DNA of 57,083 nt, from positions 1 through 57,083 of the forward strand of contig AZHQ01000002.1 in the NCBI GenBank assembly GCA_000504605.1. The letters run 5' to 3'. This DNA is from an alpha proteobacterium SCGC AAA288-E13 (GTDB taxonomy: Bacteria > Pseudomonadota > Alphaproteobacteria > Pelagibacterales > Pelagibacteraceae). Of this stretch, positions 26,834 through 39,551 are shown piece after piece. Each line of letters begins with the position of its first letter. The first letter of the stretch is position 1. Below the pieces are notes generated by a model that was not told the DNA's origin, ran no database searches, and saw nothing but the letters and a program-made list of their open reading frames with translations. The translations under genes and the position numbers were made by a program.

Positions 26834-29053
26834 ATGAAAAAGAAAAATTTTAAGAAAAAGTTAACTTTATCAATATCAGGCTCAACCCAAAAAAGATCTG
26901 ATAAAATTCAATATGTAAAAAGTCAGAATAAAAATTCAATAATTGTCGAAAAAAAAAATATTAGATCAGGATTTAGAAAATTAAATCAACAATTTGATAG
27001 AAATCAGGTTAAATCTGATACTAAAATTGGTAAAACTCCTAATAAAGATTTGGCCTTAGTTAATAAAGACTTTGAAAAAAGGAAACTTGCAGAGCAGAGA
27101 GCCACAGGAAGAGTCAAAGGACAAATTGTTGAAGAAAAAATAATTAAGAGTAAATTAATTGATAAAAAAAGGGAATATAAACTAACTCTTTCAAGAGCTT
27201 TAAACGAAGATACCACTGAGTTTAAATCTAGAAGTTTGGCATCTATTAAAAGGGCAAAAAGAAAAGAAAATAAAGCAATTTCAAAAAATATATCCTCAGA
27301 AAATGACAAACCTATAATCAGAAATGTTGATGTACCAAAAGTAATAACGATAAAAGAGTTAGCAAATAGGATGGCCGAGCAGGCCAACAGTCTGATTAAA
27401 CATCTTTTAAGCATGGGTGTAACAGCAACAATAAATCACACTATTGATGCAGATACAGCCGAATATTTAATAAAAGAATTTGGACATAATCCTATAAGAG
27501 AAAAAAAAATTGATATAAAAAATGATAAAATTTCTTCATCACCTGGTGTAGATTTAAAAAAAAGAGCCCCAATTGTAACGGTAATGGGACATGTAGATCA
27601 TGGAAAAACATCTTTATTAGATTCGATTCGCAATACAGATATTGTTTCTGCAGAATATGGTGGCATCACCCAACATATAGGAGCATATCAAGTAAATATA
27701 AATAATGAAAAAATTACATTTATTGATACCCCTGGTCATGTTGTGTTTACTGAAATGAGAGCAAGAGGTTCAAAGTTAACGGATATTGTAGTTTTAGTTG
27801 TTGCAGCAGATGATGGAGTTAAACCCCAAACTATAGAATCAATAAATCATGCAAAAGCAGCAAAAGTACCAATTGTAGTTGCAATAAATAAATGTGATTT
27901 ACATGAAGCAAATCCGCAAAATGTAAAAAATCAATTGTTAGAGCATGAATTAATAGCCGAGGAACTTAGTGGAGATACATTGTTCGCAGAAATTTCTGCA
28001 AAAACTAAAAAAAATTTAGATAAAATTAAAGAAAATATTTTACTTCAAGCGGAGTTACTTGATTTAAAAGCAGATCATAAGAGACGAGCGTCCGGTGTTG
28101 TATTAGAATCAAAAATTGATATAGGTAGAGGTCCTATTTCAACGGTGATTATAACCAATGGGACTTTAAAAAAAGGTGATTATTTTGTTAGTGGATCTAC
28201 TTGGGGAAAAATTAGAGCTTTAATAAACGACAAAGGAATTATAATTGAGCAAGCGATACCATCGATGCCAGTAGAAATTTTAGGTATGAATAGTCCTGCT
28301 AAAGCAGGAGATGATTTTATTGTTGTAGAAAATGAAAGTAAAGCAAAAGAGATCAACGTATTTAGAAAAGAAAACCTGAAATCTGAAAAGAACTCATTGG
28401 TTTTTGCTACACAAGATTCTGCTTTTAAAGATAACAAAATTATAGAATTAAATATTATCATTAAATCAGATGTTCACGGATCAAGCGAAGCAATTAAAAC
28501 TGCTATTTTAAATATTAAAAATGAGGAAGTCTTACCAAGAATAATCCATTCTGATGTAGGATTAATAACTGAAACTGATGTTTCTTTAGCCAAAGCATCA
28601 AATGCTGTTTTGATTGCATTTAATGTTAAACCAAGTAAAGAAGCAAAAAAAATGGCTGTAAATAATAAAATAGAGATAAAATATTTTAGTATAATTTATG
28701 AAGTTCTAGATTTTATAAAATCAAATTTATCAGGAATGCTAAAGCCAAATATTGAGGAAAAGATAATTGGTTCAGCAGAAATTAAGCAAATATTTAAGGT
28801 TTCAAAATTTGGAAAAGTTGCTGGATCTCAAGTTACTGAAGGAGAGATAAACCAAGATTCAAGCGCAAGATTAATACGAGATGGTAATATAGTATATACT
28901 GGAAAAATCAGTAGCATTTATAGAGAAAAAAATGTAGCAAAACAAGTTGGTGCAGGAATGGAGTGTGGAATTATTTTAAAAGATTTTGCAGATTATAAAG
29001 AAAAAGACATTATAGAAGCTTATAGAGTAACAACAACCGAAAGAAGAATTTAA
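26834..29053 (+). CDS. infB: Translation initiation factor IF-2
   Basis: This 739-residue GTPase places initiator tRNA on the ribosome. The lysine-rich N-terminal ~165 residues are poorly conserved. The short IF2 N-domain ([28 protein letters not shown]) follows, and then the G domain with [19 protein letters not shown] (G1), TQHIGAY (G2), FIDTPGH (G3) and AINKCD (G4). Domains II-IV end with the C-terminal fMet-tRNA-binding block ([25 protein letters not shown]). The TAA overlaps the rbfA ATG by one base. Confidence 0.98.
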   Translation: MKKKNFKKKLTLSISGSTQKRSDKIQYVKSQNKNSIIVEKKNIRSGFRKLNQQFDRNQVKSDTKIGKTPNKDLALVNKDFEKRKLAEQRATGRVKGQIVEEKIIKSKLIDKKREYKLTLSRALNEDTTEFKSRSLASIKRAKRKENKAISKNISSENDKPIIRNVDVPKVITIKELANRMAEQANSLIKHLLSMGVTATINHTIDADTAEYLIKEFGHNPIREKKIDIKNDKISSSPGVDLKKRAPIVTVMGHVDHGKTSLLDSIRNTDIVSAEYGGITQHIGAYQVNINNEKITFIDTPGHVVFTEMRARGSKLTDIVVLVVAADDGVKPQTIESINHAKAAKVPIVVAINKCDLHEANPQNVKNQLLEHELIAEELSGDTLFAEISAKTKKNLDKIKENILLQAELLDLKADHKRRASGVVLESKIDIGRGPISTVIITNGTLKKGDYFVSGSTWGKIRALINDKGIIIEQAIPSMPVEILGMNSPAKAGDDFIVVENESKAKEINVFRKENLKSEKNSLVFATQDSAFKDNKIIELNIIIKSDVHGSSEAIKTAILNIKNEEVLPRIIHSDVGLITETDVSLAKASNAVLIAFNVKPSKEAKKMAVNNKIEIKYFSIIYEVLDFIKSNLSGMLKPNIEEKIIGSAEIKQIFKVSKFGKVAGSQVTEGEINQDSSARLIRDGNIVYTGKISSIYREKNVAKQVGAGMECGIILKDFADYKEKDIIEAYRVTTTERRI

Positions 29054-29439
29054 TGAAAAGACATGATAATAACCAATTTTCTCAAAGACAGTTAAGAGTC
29101 GGAGAGATGATTAAACAATCATTAGGTCAAATATTTTTGAGAGGAGAGGCTAAAGTCCCAACTTTAGAAACAAATAATATTACTGTTACCGAAGTAAGAA
29201 TGAGTCCAGATTTAAAAAATGCCAAAGCTTATGTTATACCATTAGGTGGTAAAGATGCAGATAAGACAGTAAATTTATTAACTGATTTTTCACATCTTGT
29301 TAGAAAAGCCTTATCAAAAAAAATTTATATGAAATATTTACCTAAAATTTTATTTATAAATGATAAGTCTTTTGATTATGCAGAAAAGATAGAAAAATTA
29401 ATAAAAGAATCACATGAATACAAATATGACAAACACTAA
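29053..29439 (+). CDS. rbfA: 30S ribosome-binding factor RbfA
   Basis: This 128-residue KH-fold factor matures the 16S rRNA 5' end and aids cold growth. It shows RQLRVGEMIKQSLGQIFLRGEA at the start and the family block ITVTEVRMSPDLKNAKAYVIPLGG. The start overlaps infB's stop by one base. The end overlaps rpsO by 14 bases; truB, the usual gene between rbfA and rpsO, is missing. Confidence 0.94.
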   Translation: MKRHDNNQFSQRQLRVGEMIKQSLGQIFLRGEAKVPTLETNNITVTEVRMSPDLKNAKAYVIPLGGKDADKTVNLLTDFSHLVRKALSKKIYMKYLPKILFINDKSFDYAEKIEKLIKESHEYKYDKH

Positions 29440-29686
29440 AAAAAGTTTAATAAAATTACTGGCGTTAAATGAAAATGATACAGGATCATCTGAAGTCCAA
29501 ATTGGATTATTAACACAAAAAATAGACAAACTATCAAGTCATTTCATAAAATACAAAAAAGATAAACATTCGTCTACTGGATTGCTTAAAGCTGTTAACA
29601 GAAGAAAAAAATTACTCAAATATTTAAAGAAATATAACATGGAATCTTATAAAAACATATTAAGTAAATTAAATTTAAGAAAATAA
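29426..29686 (+). CDS. rpsO: 30S ribosomal protein S15
   Basis: This 86-residue S15 has the family core GSSEVQIGLLTQKIDKLSSHF and the LKAVNRRKKLLKYLKKYN helix that binds the 16S three-way junction. I chose the ATG at 29426 (MTNTKKSLIKLLALNENDTGSS), which fits S15 lengths. The ATG at 29414 would add four residues. It overlaps the end of rbfA and is followed by pnp with no gap, the conserved rpsO-pnp pair. Confidence 0.95.
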   Translation: MTNTKKSLIKLLALNENDTGSSEVQIGLLTQKIDKLSSHFIKYKKDKHSSTGLLKAVNRRKKLLKYLKKYNMESYKNILSKLNLRK

Positions 29687-31756
29687 ATGTTCAAAATACA
29701 TAAACAGGAAATAAATCTAGATGGAAAAAAAATCATATTAGAAACAGGTAAGATTGCTCGTCAGGCTGATGGAGCTGTAATAGCAACTTGTGGTGAAACA
29801 GTGGTTATTGCAACCGTAGTTGCTGCAAAACAAGTTAATCCAGAAACAGATTACTTTCCATTATCAGTAAATTATCAAGAAAAATATTATGCAGCAGGTA
29901 AAATTCCTGGAGGTTATTTTAAAAGAGAAGCACGGCCAACAGAAAAAGAAACTCTAATATCAAGATTAATTGATCGACCAATGAGACCTTTGTTTCCGGA
30001 AAATTTTAGAAATGAGGTACAAGTTTTACCTACAGTATTATCATATGATCAAGAAAATGAACCTGATATATTATCAATAATTGCTTCTTCAGCAGCATTA
30101 GCTATTTCGGGATTGCCTTTCAAAGGCCCAGTGGGCGCATCAAGAGTAGGATTTGTAGATGGTAAGTATATTTTAAATCCCACTAAGACTGAGTTAAAAA
30201 AATCTAAATTAGATTTAGTTGTGGCTGGTACAAAAGATGCTGTGCTTATGGTAGAATCAGAAACTTCCGGTTTAACTGAAAAAGAAATGCTTAATGCTGT
30301 AAAATTTGGACACGAAAAATTTATCCCGGTGGTAAAGGCAATTGAAAATCTAACTAAAGATTGTACCAAAGAACCATGGATTTTTGAAAAAAAAGATTTA
30401 TCAAAATTAAAGAAAAAAATTAGAGATAATCTAACCCCAGACTTAGAAAAAGCTTTTTCCACTAAAGATAAAAAAGAAAGATTAAATTTTATTTCTAAAG
30501 CTCAAGAAAAATGTAAATCTTTGTTTGAAAATGAAGAAAATTATTCTGAACTAGATATTTTATTAGAATTAAAAAGTTTGGAAAAAAAAATTGTTAGAAC
30601 AAAAATTCTTAAAGATAAAAAAAGAATTGATGGACGTGGTTTGTCGGATATTAGACCAATTCATTGTGAAGTAGGAATACTTCCTAGAACACATGGATCT
30701 GCTCTTTTTACACGTGGAGAAACTCAAGCTTTAGTAACAACAACGCTTGGTACGACTGAAGATGAACAAAGAATTGAGAGTTTAGATGGATTAAATAGAT
30801 CAAGATTTATGCTGCATTATAATTTTCCTCCTTATTCCGTTGGTGAAACCGGCCGAATTATGACAGGAAGAAGAGAAATTGGTCATGGAAAACTTGCTTG
30901 GCGGGCAATTAATTCTTCGTTACCAACTAAAGAAAAGTTTCCTTATACATTTAGAATAGTTTCAGACATAACCGAATCTAACGGTTCTTCATCTATGGCA
31001 ACAGTTTGTGGTGCATCATTAGCTTTAATGGATGCAGGAGTTCCAATTAAAGAGTCTATAGCAGGTATAGCAATGGGATTAATCAAAGAGGGTGATAATT
31101 TTTCTATTTTATCAGATATTTTGGGTGATGAAGATCATCTAGGAGATATGGACTTTAAAGTTGCTGGAACCAAAAATGGGATAACTTCATTACAAATGGA
31201 TATTAAGATTACTGGAATAACATTTGAAATAATGGAAAAAGCTTTATCACAAGCGAAAGAAGGAAGAACTCATATACTAAAAGAAATGTCTAAAGCAATC
31301 GAAAATTCTAGAAATGAAGTTTCAAAATATACTCCAAAAATTGAAACAATAATGGTTGATAAAAAAGATATTGCGGCTGTTATTGGTAAAGGAGGGGCAA
31401 CTATAAGAGAAATTGTAGAAACCTCAGGAGCTAAAGTAGATGTTAAAGATACAGGAGAGGTAACTATTGCTGCTCCTGACCAAGAATCTAGAAATAAGGC
31501 AATGGAAATTATCAAAAATATTGTAGCAAAACCCGAGATGGGAAAAATTTATAAGGGAAAAATTGTAAAAATTATGGAATTCGGAGCTTTTGTAAATTTT
31601 TTAGGAAAACAAGATGGTTTAGTTCATATTTCTCAACTAGCATCGAAAAGAGTTAACAAAGTTACGGATGTTGTAAAAGAAGGTGATGAAGTTTCAGTAA
31701 AAGTTATTGGATTTGATAGAGGAAAAATAAAGCTTTCTATTAAAGAGGCTAGTTAA
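29687..31756 (+). CDS. pnp: Polyribonucleotide nucleotidyltransferase (PNPase)
   Basis: This 689-residue phosphorolytic 3'-5' exoribonuclease contains two RNase PH-like cores. The N-terminal one has [34 protein letters not shown]; the active second core has [17 protein letters not shown] and [24 protein letters not shown] domain ([21 protein letters not shown]) and an S1 domain ([29 protein letters not shown]) close the protein. It would form the trimeric RNA-decay ring. Its stop is 2 bases from the convergent fabI stop. Confidence 0.98.
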   Translation: MFKIHKQEINLDGKKIILETGKIARQADGAVIATCGETVVIATVVAAKQVNPETDYFPLSVNYQEKYYAAGKIPGGYFKREARPTEKETLISRLIDRPMRPLFPENFRNEVQVLPTVLSYDQENEPDILSIIASSAALAISGLPFKGPVGASRVGFVDGKYILNPTKTELKKSKLDLVVAGTKDAVLMVESETSGLTEKEMLNAVKFGHEKFIPVVKAIENLTKDCTKEPWIFEKKDLSKLKKKIRDNLTPDLEKAFSTKDKKERLNFISKAQEKCKSLFENEENYSELDILLELKSLEKKIVRTKILKDKKRIDGRGLSDIRPIHCEVGILPRTHGSALFTRGETQALVTTTLGTTEDEQRIESLDGLNRSRFMLHYNFPPYSVGETGRIMTGRREIGHGKLAWRAINSSLPTKEKFPYTFRIVSDITESNGSSSMATVCGASLALMDAGVPIKESIAGIAMGLIKEGDNFSILSDILGDEDHLGDMDFKVAGTKNGITSLQMDIKITGITFEIMEKALSQAKEGRTHILKEMSKAIENSRNEVSKYTPKIETIMVDKKDIAAVIGKGGATIREIVETSGAKVDVKDTGEVTIAAPDQESRNKAMEIIKNIVAKPEMGKIYKGKIVKIMEFGAFVNFLGKQDGLVHISQLASKRVNKVTDVVKEGDEVSVKVIGFDRGKIKLSIKEAS

Positions 31757-31758
31757 AT

Positions 31759-32544
31759 TTAAGAAATATTTTTTGGATTAGGCATTCCTATTTTGTTATA
31801 ACCACCATCAACGTAGTGTATTTCACCATTCACACCGGAAGCTAAATTACTTATTAGATATAAAGCTGCTCCCCCAATATCATCGGTGTTAATATTTCTT
31901 TTAAGTGGAGAATGATCCTCATTCCATTTATAAAGAAATTTAGCATCACCTATAGCTGATGCAGCCAAAGTTTTAATTGGTCCTGCGCTTATTGCATTTA
32001 CCCTAATTCCTTTGGCACCTAAGTCGGTTGCTAAATATTTAACACTGGATTCTAATGCAGCTTTACATACACCCATTACATTATAATTTGGAATAACTCT
32101 TGAAGATTCATATGTTAAAGTTAAAAGACTTGAATCTTTGTTCATTATCTTCGACGCTTCTTTTGCAACTTCGGTAAAAGAAAAGCAAGAAATAATCATG
32201 CTTTTTATAAAATTATCTCTAGTGGTATTTAAATACTCTCCTGTTAATTCGTTTCTATCTGAATAAGCTATTGCATGTACTACAAAATCTAAACAATTCC
32301 ATTTACTTTTAACTTCTTGAAAAAGATTTACAATATCCTCTTTATTTTCAACGTTACAACCTATAATAAATTTTGAACCTAAACTTTCAGCGAGTGGAAT
32401 AACTCTTTTTTTTAGAGCATCTCCTAAATAAGTAAAAGCTAGTTCAGCACCGTGTTCTGATAATTTTTTTGCTATTCCCCAAGCAATAGACCGATCATTT
32501 GCTACGCCCATTATCAGCCCTTTTTTATTTTTTAATAATGACAT
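31759..32544 (-). CDS. fabI: Enoyl-[acyl-carrier-protein] reductase (NADH)
   Basis: This 261-residue short-chain dehydrogenase-type enzyme performs the last reduction in each fatty acid elongation cycle. KGLIMGVANDRSIAWGIAKKL binds NADH. The catalytic pair Tyr-x6-Lys is at Y154 and K161 (YNVMGVCK), the FabI spacing. It is the last gene of a minus-strand fabA-fabB-fabI string, 13 bases after fabB. Confidence 0.97.
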   Translation of the reverse strand: MSLLKNKKGLIMGVANDRSIAWGIAKKLSEHGAELAFTYLGDALKKRVIPLAESLGSKFIIGCNVENKEDIVNLFQEVKSKWNCLDFVVHAIAYSDRNELTGEYLNTTRDNFIKSMIISCFSFTEVAKEASKIMNKDSSLLTLTYESSRVIPNYNVMGVCKAALESSVKYLATDLGAKGIRVNAISAGPIKTLAASAIGDAKFLYKWNEDHSPLKRNINTDDIGGAALYLISNLASGVNGEIHYVDGGYNKIGMPNPKNIS

Positions 32545-32557
32545 TTTATTTTTTAAT

Positions 32558-33775
32558 CTAATCTAATTTTTCGAAAATTAATGTTGCATTGGTTCCACCA
32601 AAACCAAAACTATTAGACATGGTACAATTTAATTCTTTATCTTTTTCAACCTTTGTTACAATTGGGAAATTTTTTGCCTTTTCATCCATATTTTCGATAT
32701 TTGCAGATGCTGCTATAAATTTATTTTTCATCATAAGTAAACAATATATTGCTTCTTGAACTCCGGTTGCCCCTAAAGAATGTCCAGTTAATGATTTTGT
32801 TGAACTAATTTTTGGAATATTTTTTTTAAATGTTTCCTGAATAGCTTCAAGTTCTTTTGTATCTCCAATTTGTGTTGAAGTACCATGAGAATTAATATAG
32901 TCAACTTTATTTTTGCAAGTTTTTAAAGCTATTTTCATGCATCTAACAGCTCCTTCACCTGAGGGCTGAACCATGTCGTACCCATCTGAAGTAGCTCCAT
33001 AGCCTGTTAATTCAGCATATATTTTGGCGCCTCTTGCTTTTGCGTGTTCATATTCTTCTAAAACAAGAGCTCCACCACCACCTGCAATTATAAATCCATC
33101 TCTATCAGCATCATATGGTCTTGATGATTTTTCGGGAGTATTATTATATTTTGAAGATAAAGCAGGCATTGCGTCAAACATAGATGAAAGAGCCCAATCC
33201 AATTCTTCTCCACCTCCAGCAAATACTATATCTTGTTTACCTAATTGAATAAGTTCCATTCCATTTCCAATGCAATGTGCACTTGTTGAACAAGCTGAAC
33301 TTATCGAATAATTTACTCCTTTGATTTTAAATGGAACAGCAAGTGTAGCAGAACATGTGCTTGCCATTGTTCTTGGAACTATAAATGGACCCATTTTTTT
33401 TGGAGAAGATTTTCTAACAGTATCAACCGCAAAAACAACATTTTTAATTGAAGGGCCACCAGAACCCATAATAATCCCAGTTTTTTCATTACTAATATCA
33501 TTTTCTTTCAAGCCCGATTCATCAATAGCCTCTCTTAATGCAATAAAACTATATGCAGAGCCTTCACCCATAAATCTTTTTTGTTTTCTATCAATAAATT
33601 TATCTAAGTTTAAATTTTTTATAGGTCCAATAACTTGGCTTCTAAAATTGTATTTTTTGTGCTCTTCAGAAAATACTATTCCTGATTTTGTATTAAGCAA
33701 AGAATCTAACACTTCAACTTTATTATTGCCGATACAAGAAACTATGCCTAAACCAGTGATAACTACCCTTCTCAT
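32558..33775 (-). CDS. fabB: 3-oxoacyl-ACP synthase I
   Basis: This 405-residue condensing enzyme extends acyl-ACP and is needed to elongate cis-3-decenoyl-ACP towards unsaturated fatty acids. The active-site Cys is at residue 162 ([16 protein letters not shown]), and the His residues are in [11 protein letters not shown] and [12 protein letters not shown]. Close coupling with fabA upstream (2 bases between) and fabI downstream marks it as FabB and not FabF. Confidence 0.96.
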   Translation of the reverse strand: MRRVVITGLGIVSCIGNNKVEVLDSLLNTKSGIVFSEEHKKYNFRSQVIGPIKNLNLDKFIDRKQKRFMGEGSAYSFIALREAIDESGLKENDISNEKTGIIMGSGGPSIKNVVFAVDTVRKSSPKKMGPFIVPRTMASTCSATLAVPFKIKGVNYSISSACSTSAHCIGNGMELIQLGKQDIVFAGGGEELDWALSSMFDAMPALSSKYNNTPEKSSRPYDADRDGFIIAGGGGALVLEEYEHAKARGAKIYAELTGYGATSDGYDMVQPSGEGAVRCMKIALKTCKNKVDYINSHGTSTQIGDTKELEAIQETFKKNIPKISSTKSLTGHSLGATGVQEAIYCLLMMKNKFIAASANIENMDEKAKNFPIVTKVEKDKELNCTMSNSFGFGGTNATLIFEKLD

Positions 33776-33777
33776 AA

Positions 33778-34281
33778 TTATTTAAATAATCCAACTTTTA
33801 AATTTTCTGCTTCATATATTTTTTTATTATCAACAAACAAATTTCCATTTGCTAAACCAACTGTTGTTCCTTTTTTTTTTAAAATTTTTTTCATATTAAT
33901 TTCGTAAACTGCTTTTTTAGCTTGTCTTAAAATTTCACCTTTAAACTTAACATAATTCACACCTAGCGCTCTTCCTTTACCAGGTTCTCCTAACCACCCA
34001 AGAAAAAAACCTATCAGCTGCCACATTGCATCTAGCCCCAGACATCCAGGCATAACAGGATCCCCACTAAAGTGACAATCAAAAAACCAAAGATCTTTTT
34101 TGATATCAAGTTCTGCCCTTACAAGTCCTTTTTTAAAAACACCTTTATCATCATTAATTTCCGTTATTCTATCAAACATCAGCATTGGCGGTAACGGTAA
34201 CTTTGCATTTCCCCTCCCGAAAAGTTTACCATTTCCACAATCAATTAATTCTTGATAATTATAGTTATTTTTTTTTTTCAT
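33778..34281 (-). CDS. fabA: 3-hydroxydecanoyl-ACP dehydratase/isomerase
   Basis: This 167-residue hot-dog-fold enzyme dehydrates 3-hydroxydecanoyl-ACP and isomerises the product, starting anaerobic-type unsaturated fatty acid synthesis. The catalytic His is residue 70 and the Asp residue 84, in [23 protein letters not shown], the same numbering as E. coli FabA. It starts the minus-strand fab operon and is divergent from katG across a 96-base region with two dyad elements. The irr gene often upstream of fabA in alphaproteobacteria is absent. Confidence 0.97.
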   Translation of the reverse strand: MKKKNNYNYQELIDCGNGKLFGRGNAKLPLPPMLMFDRITEINDDKGVFKKGLVRAELDIKKDLWFFDCHFSGDPVMPGCLGLDAMWQLIGFFLGWLGEPGKGRALGVNYVKFKGEILRQAKKAVYEINMKKILKKKGTTVGLANGNLFVDNKKIYEAENLKVGLFK

Positions 34282-34301
34282 TTAAAATAAACTTATACTT
34301 G

Positions 34302-34317
34302 AATAACATATGTTATT
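34302..34317. promoter_or_regulatory. Perfect 16-bp palindrome between fabA and katG
   Basis: AATAACATATGTTATT is a perfect 16-base dyad, 21 bases upstream of the fabA start on the minus strand and 61 bases upstream of katG. Its position between two divergent promoters suits an operator for a dimeric regulator. No specific regulator is identified. Confidence 0.45.
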
Positions 34318-34329
34318 ACATATATTTGG

Positions 34330-34346
34330 TTTAGAATGATTATAAA
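34330..34346 (+). promoter_or_regulatory. Irr-box (ICE)-like element upstream of katG
   Basis: TTTAGAA-TGA-TTATAAA differs at one of the 14 specified positions from the rhizobial iron-control element TTTAGAA-N3-TTCTAAA bound by Irr. It lies 31 bases before the katG ATG. KatG is a haem enzyme, so iron/haem control would make sense. In sequence this AT-rich a chance match is quite possible. Confidence 0.3.
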
Positions 34347-34365
34347 TTAATAATTATAATTTTAA

Positions 34366-36570
<2,205 letters not shown>

Positions 36571-36594
36571 AATTTAAACAATATTAAATTTGAC

Positions 36595-36672
36595 GTGTCT
36601 AGATTAAGAAGAGACTTAGATGGGATATTAAAGAAAAAAAATAAAGAATCTTTAGCTAAAGATTTTATTTAA
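36595..36672 (+). other. Short open frame in register downstream of katG stop
   Basis: After katG's TAA (36568-36570) the same frame stays open to 36672, including a possible 25-codon peptide from a GTG at 36595 (VSRLRRDLDGILKKK...). It ends inside the next, convergent gene and runs through the palindrome at 36647-36664. There is no Shine-Dalgarno that I can see. It may be a chance frame or a remnant of an older gene. Confidence 0.2.
36647..36664. terminator. Palindromic hairpin between katG and the SH3 gene
   Basis: AATCTTTAGCTAAAGATT is a perfect 18-base palindrome that ends one base before the stop of the convergent SH3-domain gene. On the plus strand it is followed by a T-rich stretch, consistent with termination of katG transcripts. 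It could act in both directions. Confidence 0.5.
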
Positions 36673-37132
36673 TTTTTCCCCATAAAGAATTTTTGAAAAT
36701 CCAGCCTCCATAACCACCGGAAGTAATTTTACACCACTCATCTCTACATTTTTTTATGATTACCATTTTACCTTTTTCTAATCTAATTAAAGGTTGTGAA
36801 TAAATATTTGGTTTTTTAAAGACAATAGATAAATTAGAAATATTTATAGCAGATTTTTTCTTTGCCAATTGAGAAACATGAATCCAACCATCATTATTTT
36901 TTAGATCGATTATTTTTTTAAAGTTATCTTTGCTATCAATAATTTTTACAGGTAAATATTTTTTTTTATAAATAAATTTAACTGGATATTCAAAAGAAGG
37001 TCCTTGTCTTACTTTTACTTTATTGTATTTTAAAGTTAAAAAATAATCTTTTTCATTACCCAATGTATTATTAACTAATAAAAAGTTAAAAAAAAAAATT
37101 AAAATTAAAATTTTTATTTTTTTATTTATCAC
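36665..37132 (-). CDS. Periplasmic bacterial SH3-domain protein
   Basis: This 155-residue protein has an N-terminal signal peptide (a hydrophobic stretch at residues 7-21) and two SH3b-like repeats. The first is around VKVRQGPSFEYPVKFIYKKKYLPVKIID and GWIHVSQLAKKK; the second around KPNIYSQPLIRLEKGKMVIIKKC and CKITSGGYGGWIFKNSLWG. Bacterial SH3 domains usually bind cell-wall peptides. The start overlaps the ThiF-like gene by 11 bases, so it is coupled to it. No specific function is known to me. Confidence 0.82.
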   Translation of the reverse strand: MINKKIKILILIFFFNFLLVNNTLGNEKDYFLTLKYNKVKVRQGPSFEYPVKFIYKKKYLPVKIIDSKDNFKKIIDLKNNDGWIHVSQLAKKKSAINISNLSIVFKKPNIYSQPLIRLEKGKMVIIKKCRDEWCKITSGGYGGWIFKNSLWGKIK

Positions 37133-37874
37133 AAATACAATTTTTTTTCTTTGTTATTTTTGCTTTTCTAAAATTTAGTTCGAGGGAATTAATAATTAAC
37201 ATGTAACCACACAAAGAATTTCCAATATTTAATATTTCCTTAACAACCTCATTTGCCTGGATGCTTCCAACAATTCCAGCCAATGTACCCAGGATTCCAT
37301 CAATTTCACAATTTAGTAATTGATCAGATGGATATGTTTGAAAAAAACATCTTAAGCATGGAGATCTTTTATTGTTGTGAAAATTAAATGTAAATATTTG
37401 TCCATCAAATTTGTTAATAGCACCAGTAATTAATATTTTTTTGTTTTTAACTGCATAATCATTGATTAAAAATTTTGTTTTAAAATTGTCACTTCCATCA
37501 ACTAATACTGGATATTTTTTGGCAATCTTATCGATATTACCGTGATTCAATTTTTTTTGATAATATGAAACATTAATATCTGAGTTAATTTTTTTAATCT
37601 TTTGACTTGCAATTTTTGCTTTTTGTTTTTTTAAATCATTTGTTTCAAATAATATTTGTCTATGAAGATTTGATAAATCTACTTTATCATGATCTATTAT
37701 GCCGATATTACCAATTCCTAATGCGGCAAGATAAATTAAAATAGGTGAGCCAAGACCACCAGCACCTACTACTAAAACCTTTGAATTTAAAAGTTTTTTT
37801 TGACCAATAGGACCTATTTTTTTTAATACCATTTGTCTAGAATATCTTTGAATTTGTTTTCCAGTTAATCTCAT
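37122..37874 (-). CDS. ThiF/MoeB/HesA-family adenylyltransferase
   Basis: This 250-residue E1-like enzyme adenylates the C-terminal Gly-Gly of a ubiquitin-like sulfur carrier (ThiS or MoaD type). The nucleotide loop is VLVVGAGGLGSPILIYLA (residues 33-50), followed by GIIDHDKVDLSNLHRQILF and a VDGSDNFKTKFLINDYAV block. One CxxC zinc half-site is seen (SPCLRCFF); the second pair may be NCICDK at the very end. No thiS, thiG or moaD lies nearby, so the partner is unknown. It sits between dut and the SH3 gene. Confidence 0.9.
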   Translation of the reverse strand: MRLTGKQIQRYSRQMVLKKIGPIGQKKLLNSKVLVVGAGGLGSPILIYLAALGIGNIGIIDHDKVDLSNLHRQILFETNDLKKQKAKIASQKIKKINSDINVSYYQKKLNHGNIDKIAKKYPVLVDGSDNFKTKFLINDYAVKNKKILITGAINKFDGQIFTFNFHNNKRSPCLRCFFQTYPSDQLLNCEIDGILGTLAGIVGSIQANEVVKEILNIGNSLCGYMLIINSLELNFRKAKITKKKNCICDK

Positions 37875-37886
37875 TGTGAATTTAAA

Positions 37887-38324
37887 TTATTTATTAGTTG
37901 AACCGAAACCACCTTCTCCTCTCACGGTTTCAGGTAAACTTTCTACTTCTTTAAGTTCAACTTTAATGATTGGACAGACAATCATTTGAGCAATTCTATC
38001 ATTTTTATTTATTTCAAAAATATCTTTTCCAAGGTTAATTAATATTACTTTGATTTCACCTCTATAGTCTGAATCAATTGTACCAGGTGTGTTTAGGACA
38101 CTAATTCCATTTTTTGCAGCTAATCCAGATCTAGGTCTTATCTGTATCTCATATTGTTCTGGAATAGCCACCATTATACCAGTAGAAATTATTTTTTTTT
38201 CACCTGGTAATATTTTAACCGTTTGCTCAACATTAGCCATAAGATCCATTCCAGATGAACCATCAGTTTTATATTCAGGTAAAATGATATTTTTTTGAAG
38301 TTTTTTGATCAACAATTTAACCAT
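37887..38324 (-). CDS. dut: Deoxyuridine triphosphatase (dUTPase)
   Basis: This 145-residue trimeric dUTPase hydrolyses dUTP to dUMP, preventing uracil in DNA. All five motifs are present: GSSGMDLMAN, RPRSGLAAKNGI, NTPGTIDSDYRGEI with the catalytic Asp, RIAQMIVCP, and the C-terminal RGEGGFGSTNK flexible arm. It starts 7 bases after coaBC. Confidence 0.97.
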   Translation of the reverse strand: MVKLLIKKLQKNIILPEYKTDGSSGMDLMANVEQTVKILPGEKKIISTGIMVAIPEQYEIQIRPRSGLAAKNGISVLNTPGTIDSDYRGEIKVILINLGKDIFEINKNDRIAQMIVCPIIKVELKEVESLPETVRGEGGFGSTNK

Positions 38325-38331
38325 AGACTGG

Positions 38332-39546
38332 TTAGGTATTGAAGTTTTCGAGTATTCTTTTGGTGATTTCTTCTGCTATTTCAGATTTTTTTCTTTTTGA
38401 AATTAACTCTTTTTTTTTATTTTTATCTTTATAAATTATTGAAACTTCATTGAAGTCTGAATCAAAGCCAATCTCAGATTTTGATACGTCATTTGCAATT
38501 ATCCAATCACAATGTTTTTTTGAAATCTTTGCTTCAGCATTTTCAATAATATTATTTGTTTCAGCAGCAAAACCAATGACTAGCTTAGGTCTTAAAGAGT
38601 TGTGAGTAGACAAATAGTTCAATATATCCCTATTTTTTTCTAGTTCTAGGTTAATTTTGTCTTGTTTCTTAATTTTATTTTTTTGAAATTTTGATACTTT
38701 AAAATCACCTACGGCAGCAGCACATACCGCAATATCTGCTGGAAGATTTTTTTTTGTTTCTTCATACATTTCTTCTGCAGTATGAATTTTTATTAATTTT
38801 AAATTTTTTGGATCTGATAAATTGGTTGGGCCAGTAATAAGAGTTGTATCTACTCCATTTTTTAATAGAGATTTTGCTATCTCATAACCTTGTTTACCAC
38901 TTGAATTGTTAGAAATATATCTTACGGAATCAATATATTCTTTTGTAGGACCCGAAGTCACAATCGCTTTGAGCTTCTTTTTTGAAACTTTTTCTAGTTC
39001 AGAAAAAAAGTTATTTAAAAATTCAATAATTTTTGTTGGTTCTGACATCTTACCTTCACCATATTCTCCACACGCCATTTCCCCAATCTCTGGTCCTACA
39101 CAAAGATAGCCATAATTTAATAGTTTAGAGATATTTTCTTGTGTTGCTTGATGCATCCACATTCTTACATTCATTGCAGGTACCAAGATTACTTTTTTAT
39201 CTGAAGCTAGAACTAAAGTTGATGCCAAATCTTCAGCATTTCCATAGGAGAATTTTGAAATTGTGTTTGCTGTTGCAGGAGCCACTAATATTACATCGCA
39301 CCATCTAGAGAGCGTAATATGGTCCATCTCTGCCTCGTTATTAGAAACAAATAATTCTTCATATACTTTATTTTGAGTTAAAGATGTAATTGATAATGGT
39401 GTTACAAATTCTTTTCCACTCTTAGTTAAAACTGTTTTTATTTCAGTTCCTTTATTTTTTAATAAACGGATTAATTCAAGAGTTTTGTACGCTGCAATCC
39501 CACCAGTTATTATCAATAGTATTTTTTTATTTTCTAAGTAATTCAT
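38332..39546 (-). CDS. coaBC: Bifunctional phosphopantothenoylcysteine decarboxylase/synthetase
   Basis: This 404-residue fusion makes 4'-phosphopantetheine for coenzyme A. The N-terminal flavin decarboxylase (CoaC, residues 1-185) shows KILLIITGGIAAYK, the PAMNVRMW motif and GEMACGEYGEGKM. The C-terminal synthetase (CoaB) begins at VTSGPTKEYIDSVRYISNNSSGKQGYEIA. CoA supply links it to the fab and fadD-like genes in this window. It is six bases from ubiB. Confidence 0.97.
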   Translation of the reverse strand: MNYLENKKILLIITGGIAAYKTLELIRLLKNKGTEIKTVLTKSGKEFVTPLSITSLTQNKVYEELFVSNNEAEMDHITLSRWCDVILVAPATANTISKFSYGNAEDLASTLVLASDKKVILVPAMNVRMWMHQATQENISKLLNYGYLCVGPEIGEMACGEYGEGKMSEPTKIIEFLNNFFSELEKVSKKKLKAIVTSGPTKEYIDSVRYISNNSSGKQGYEIAKSLLKNGVDTTLITGPTNLSDPKNLKLIKIHTAEEMYEETKKNLPADIAVCAAAVGDFKVSKFQKNKIKKQDKINLELEKNRDILNYLSTHNSLRPKLVIGFAAETNNIIENAEAKISKKHCDWIIANDVSKSEIGFDSDFNEVSIIYKDKNKKKELISKRKKSEIAEEITKRILENFNT

Positions 39547-39551
39547 TTTGT

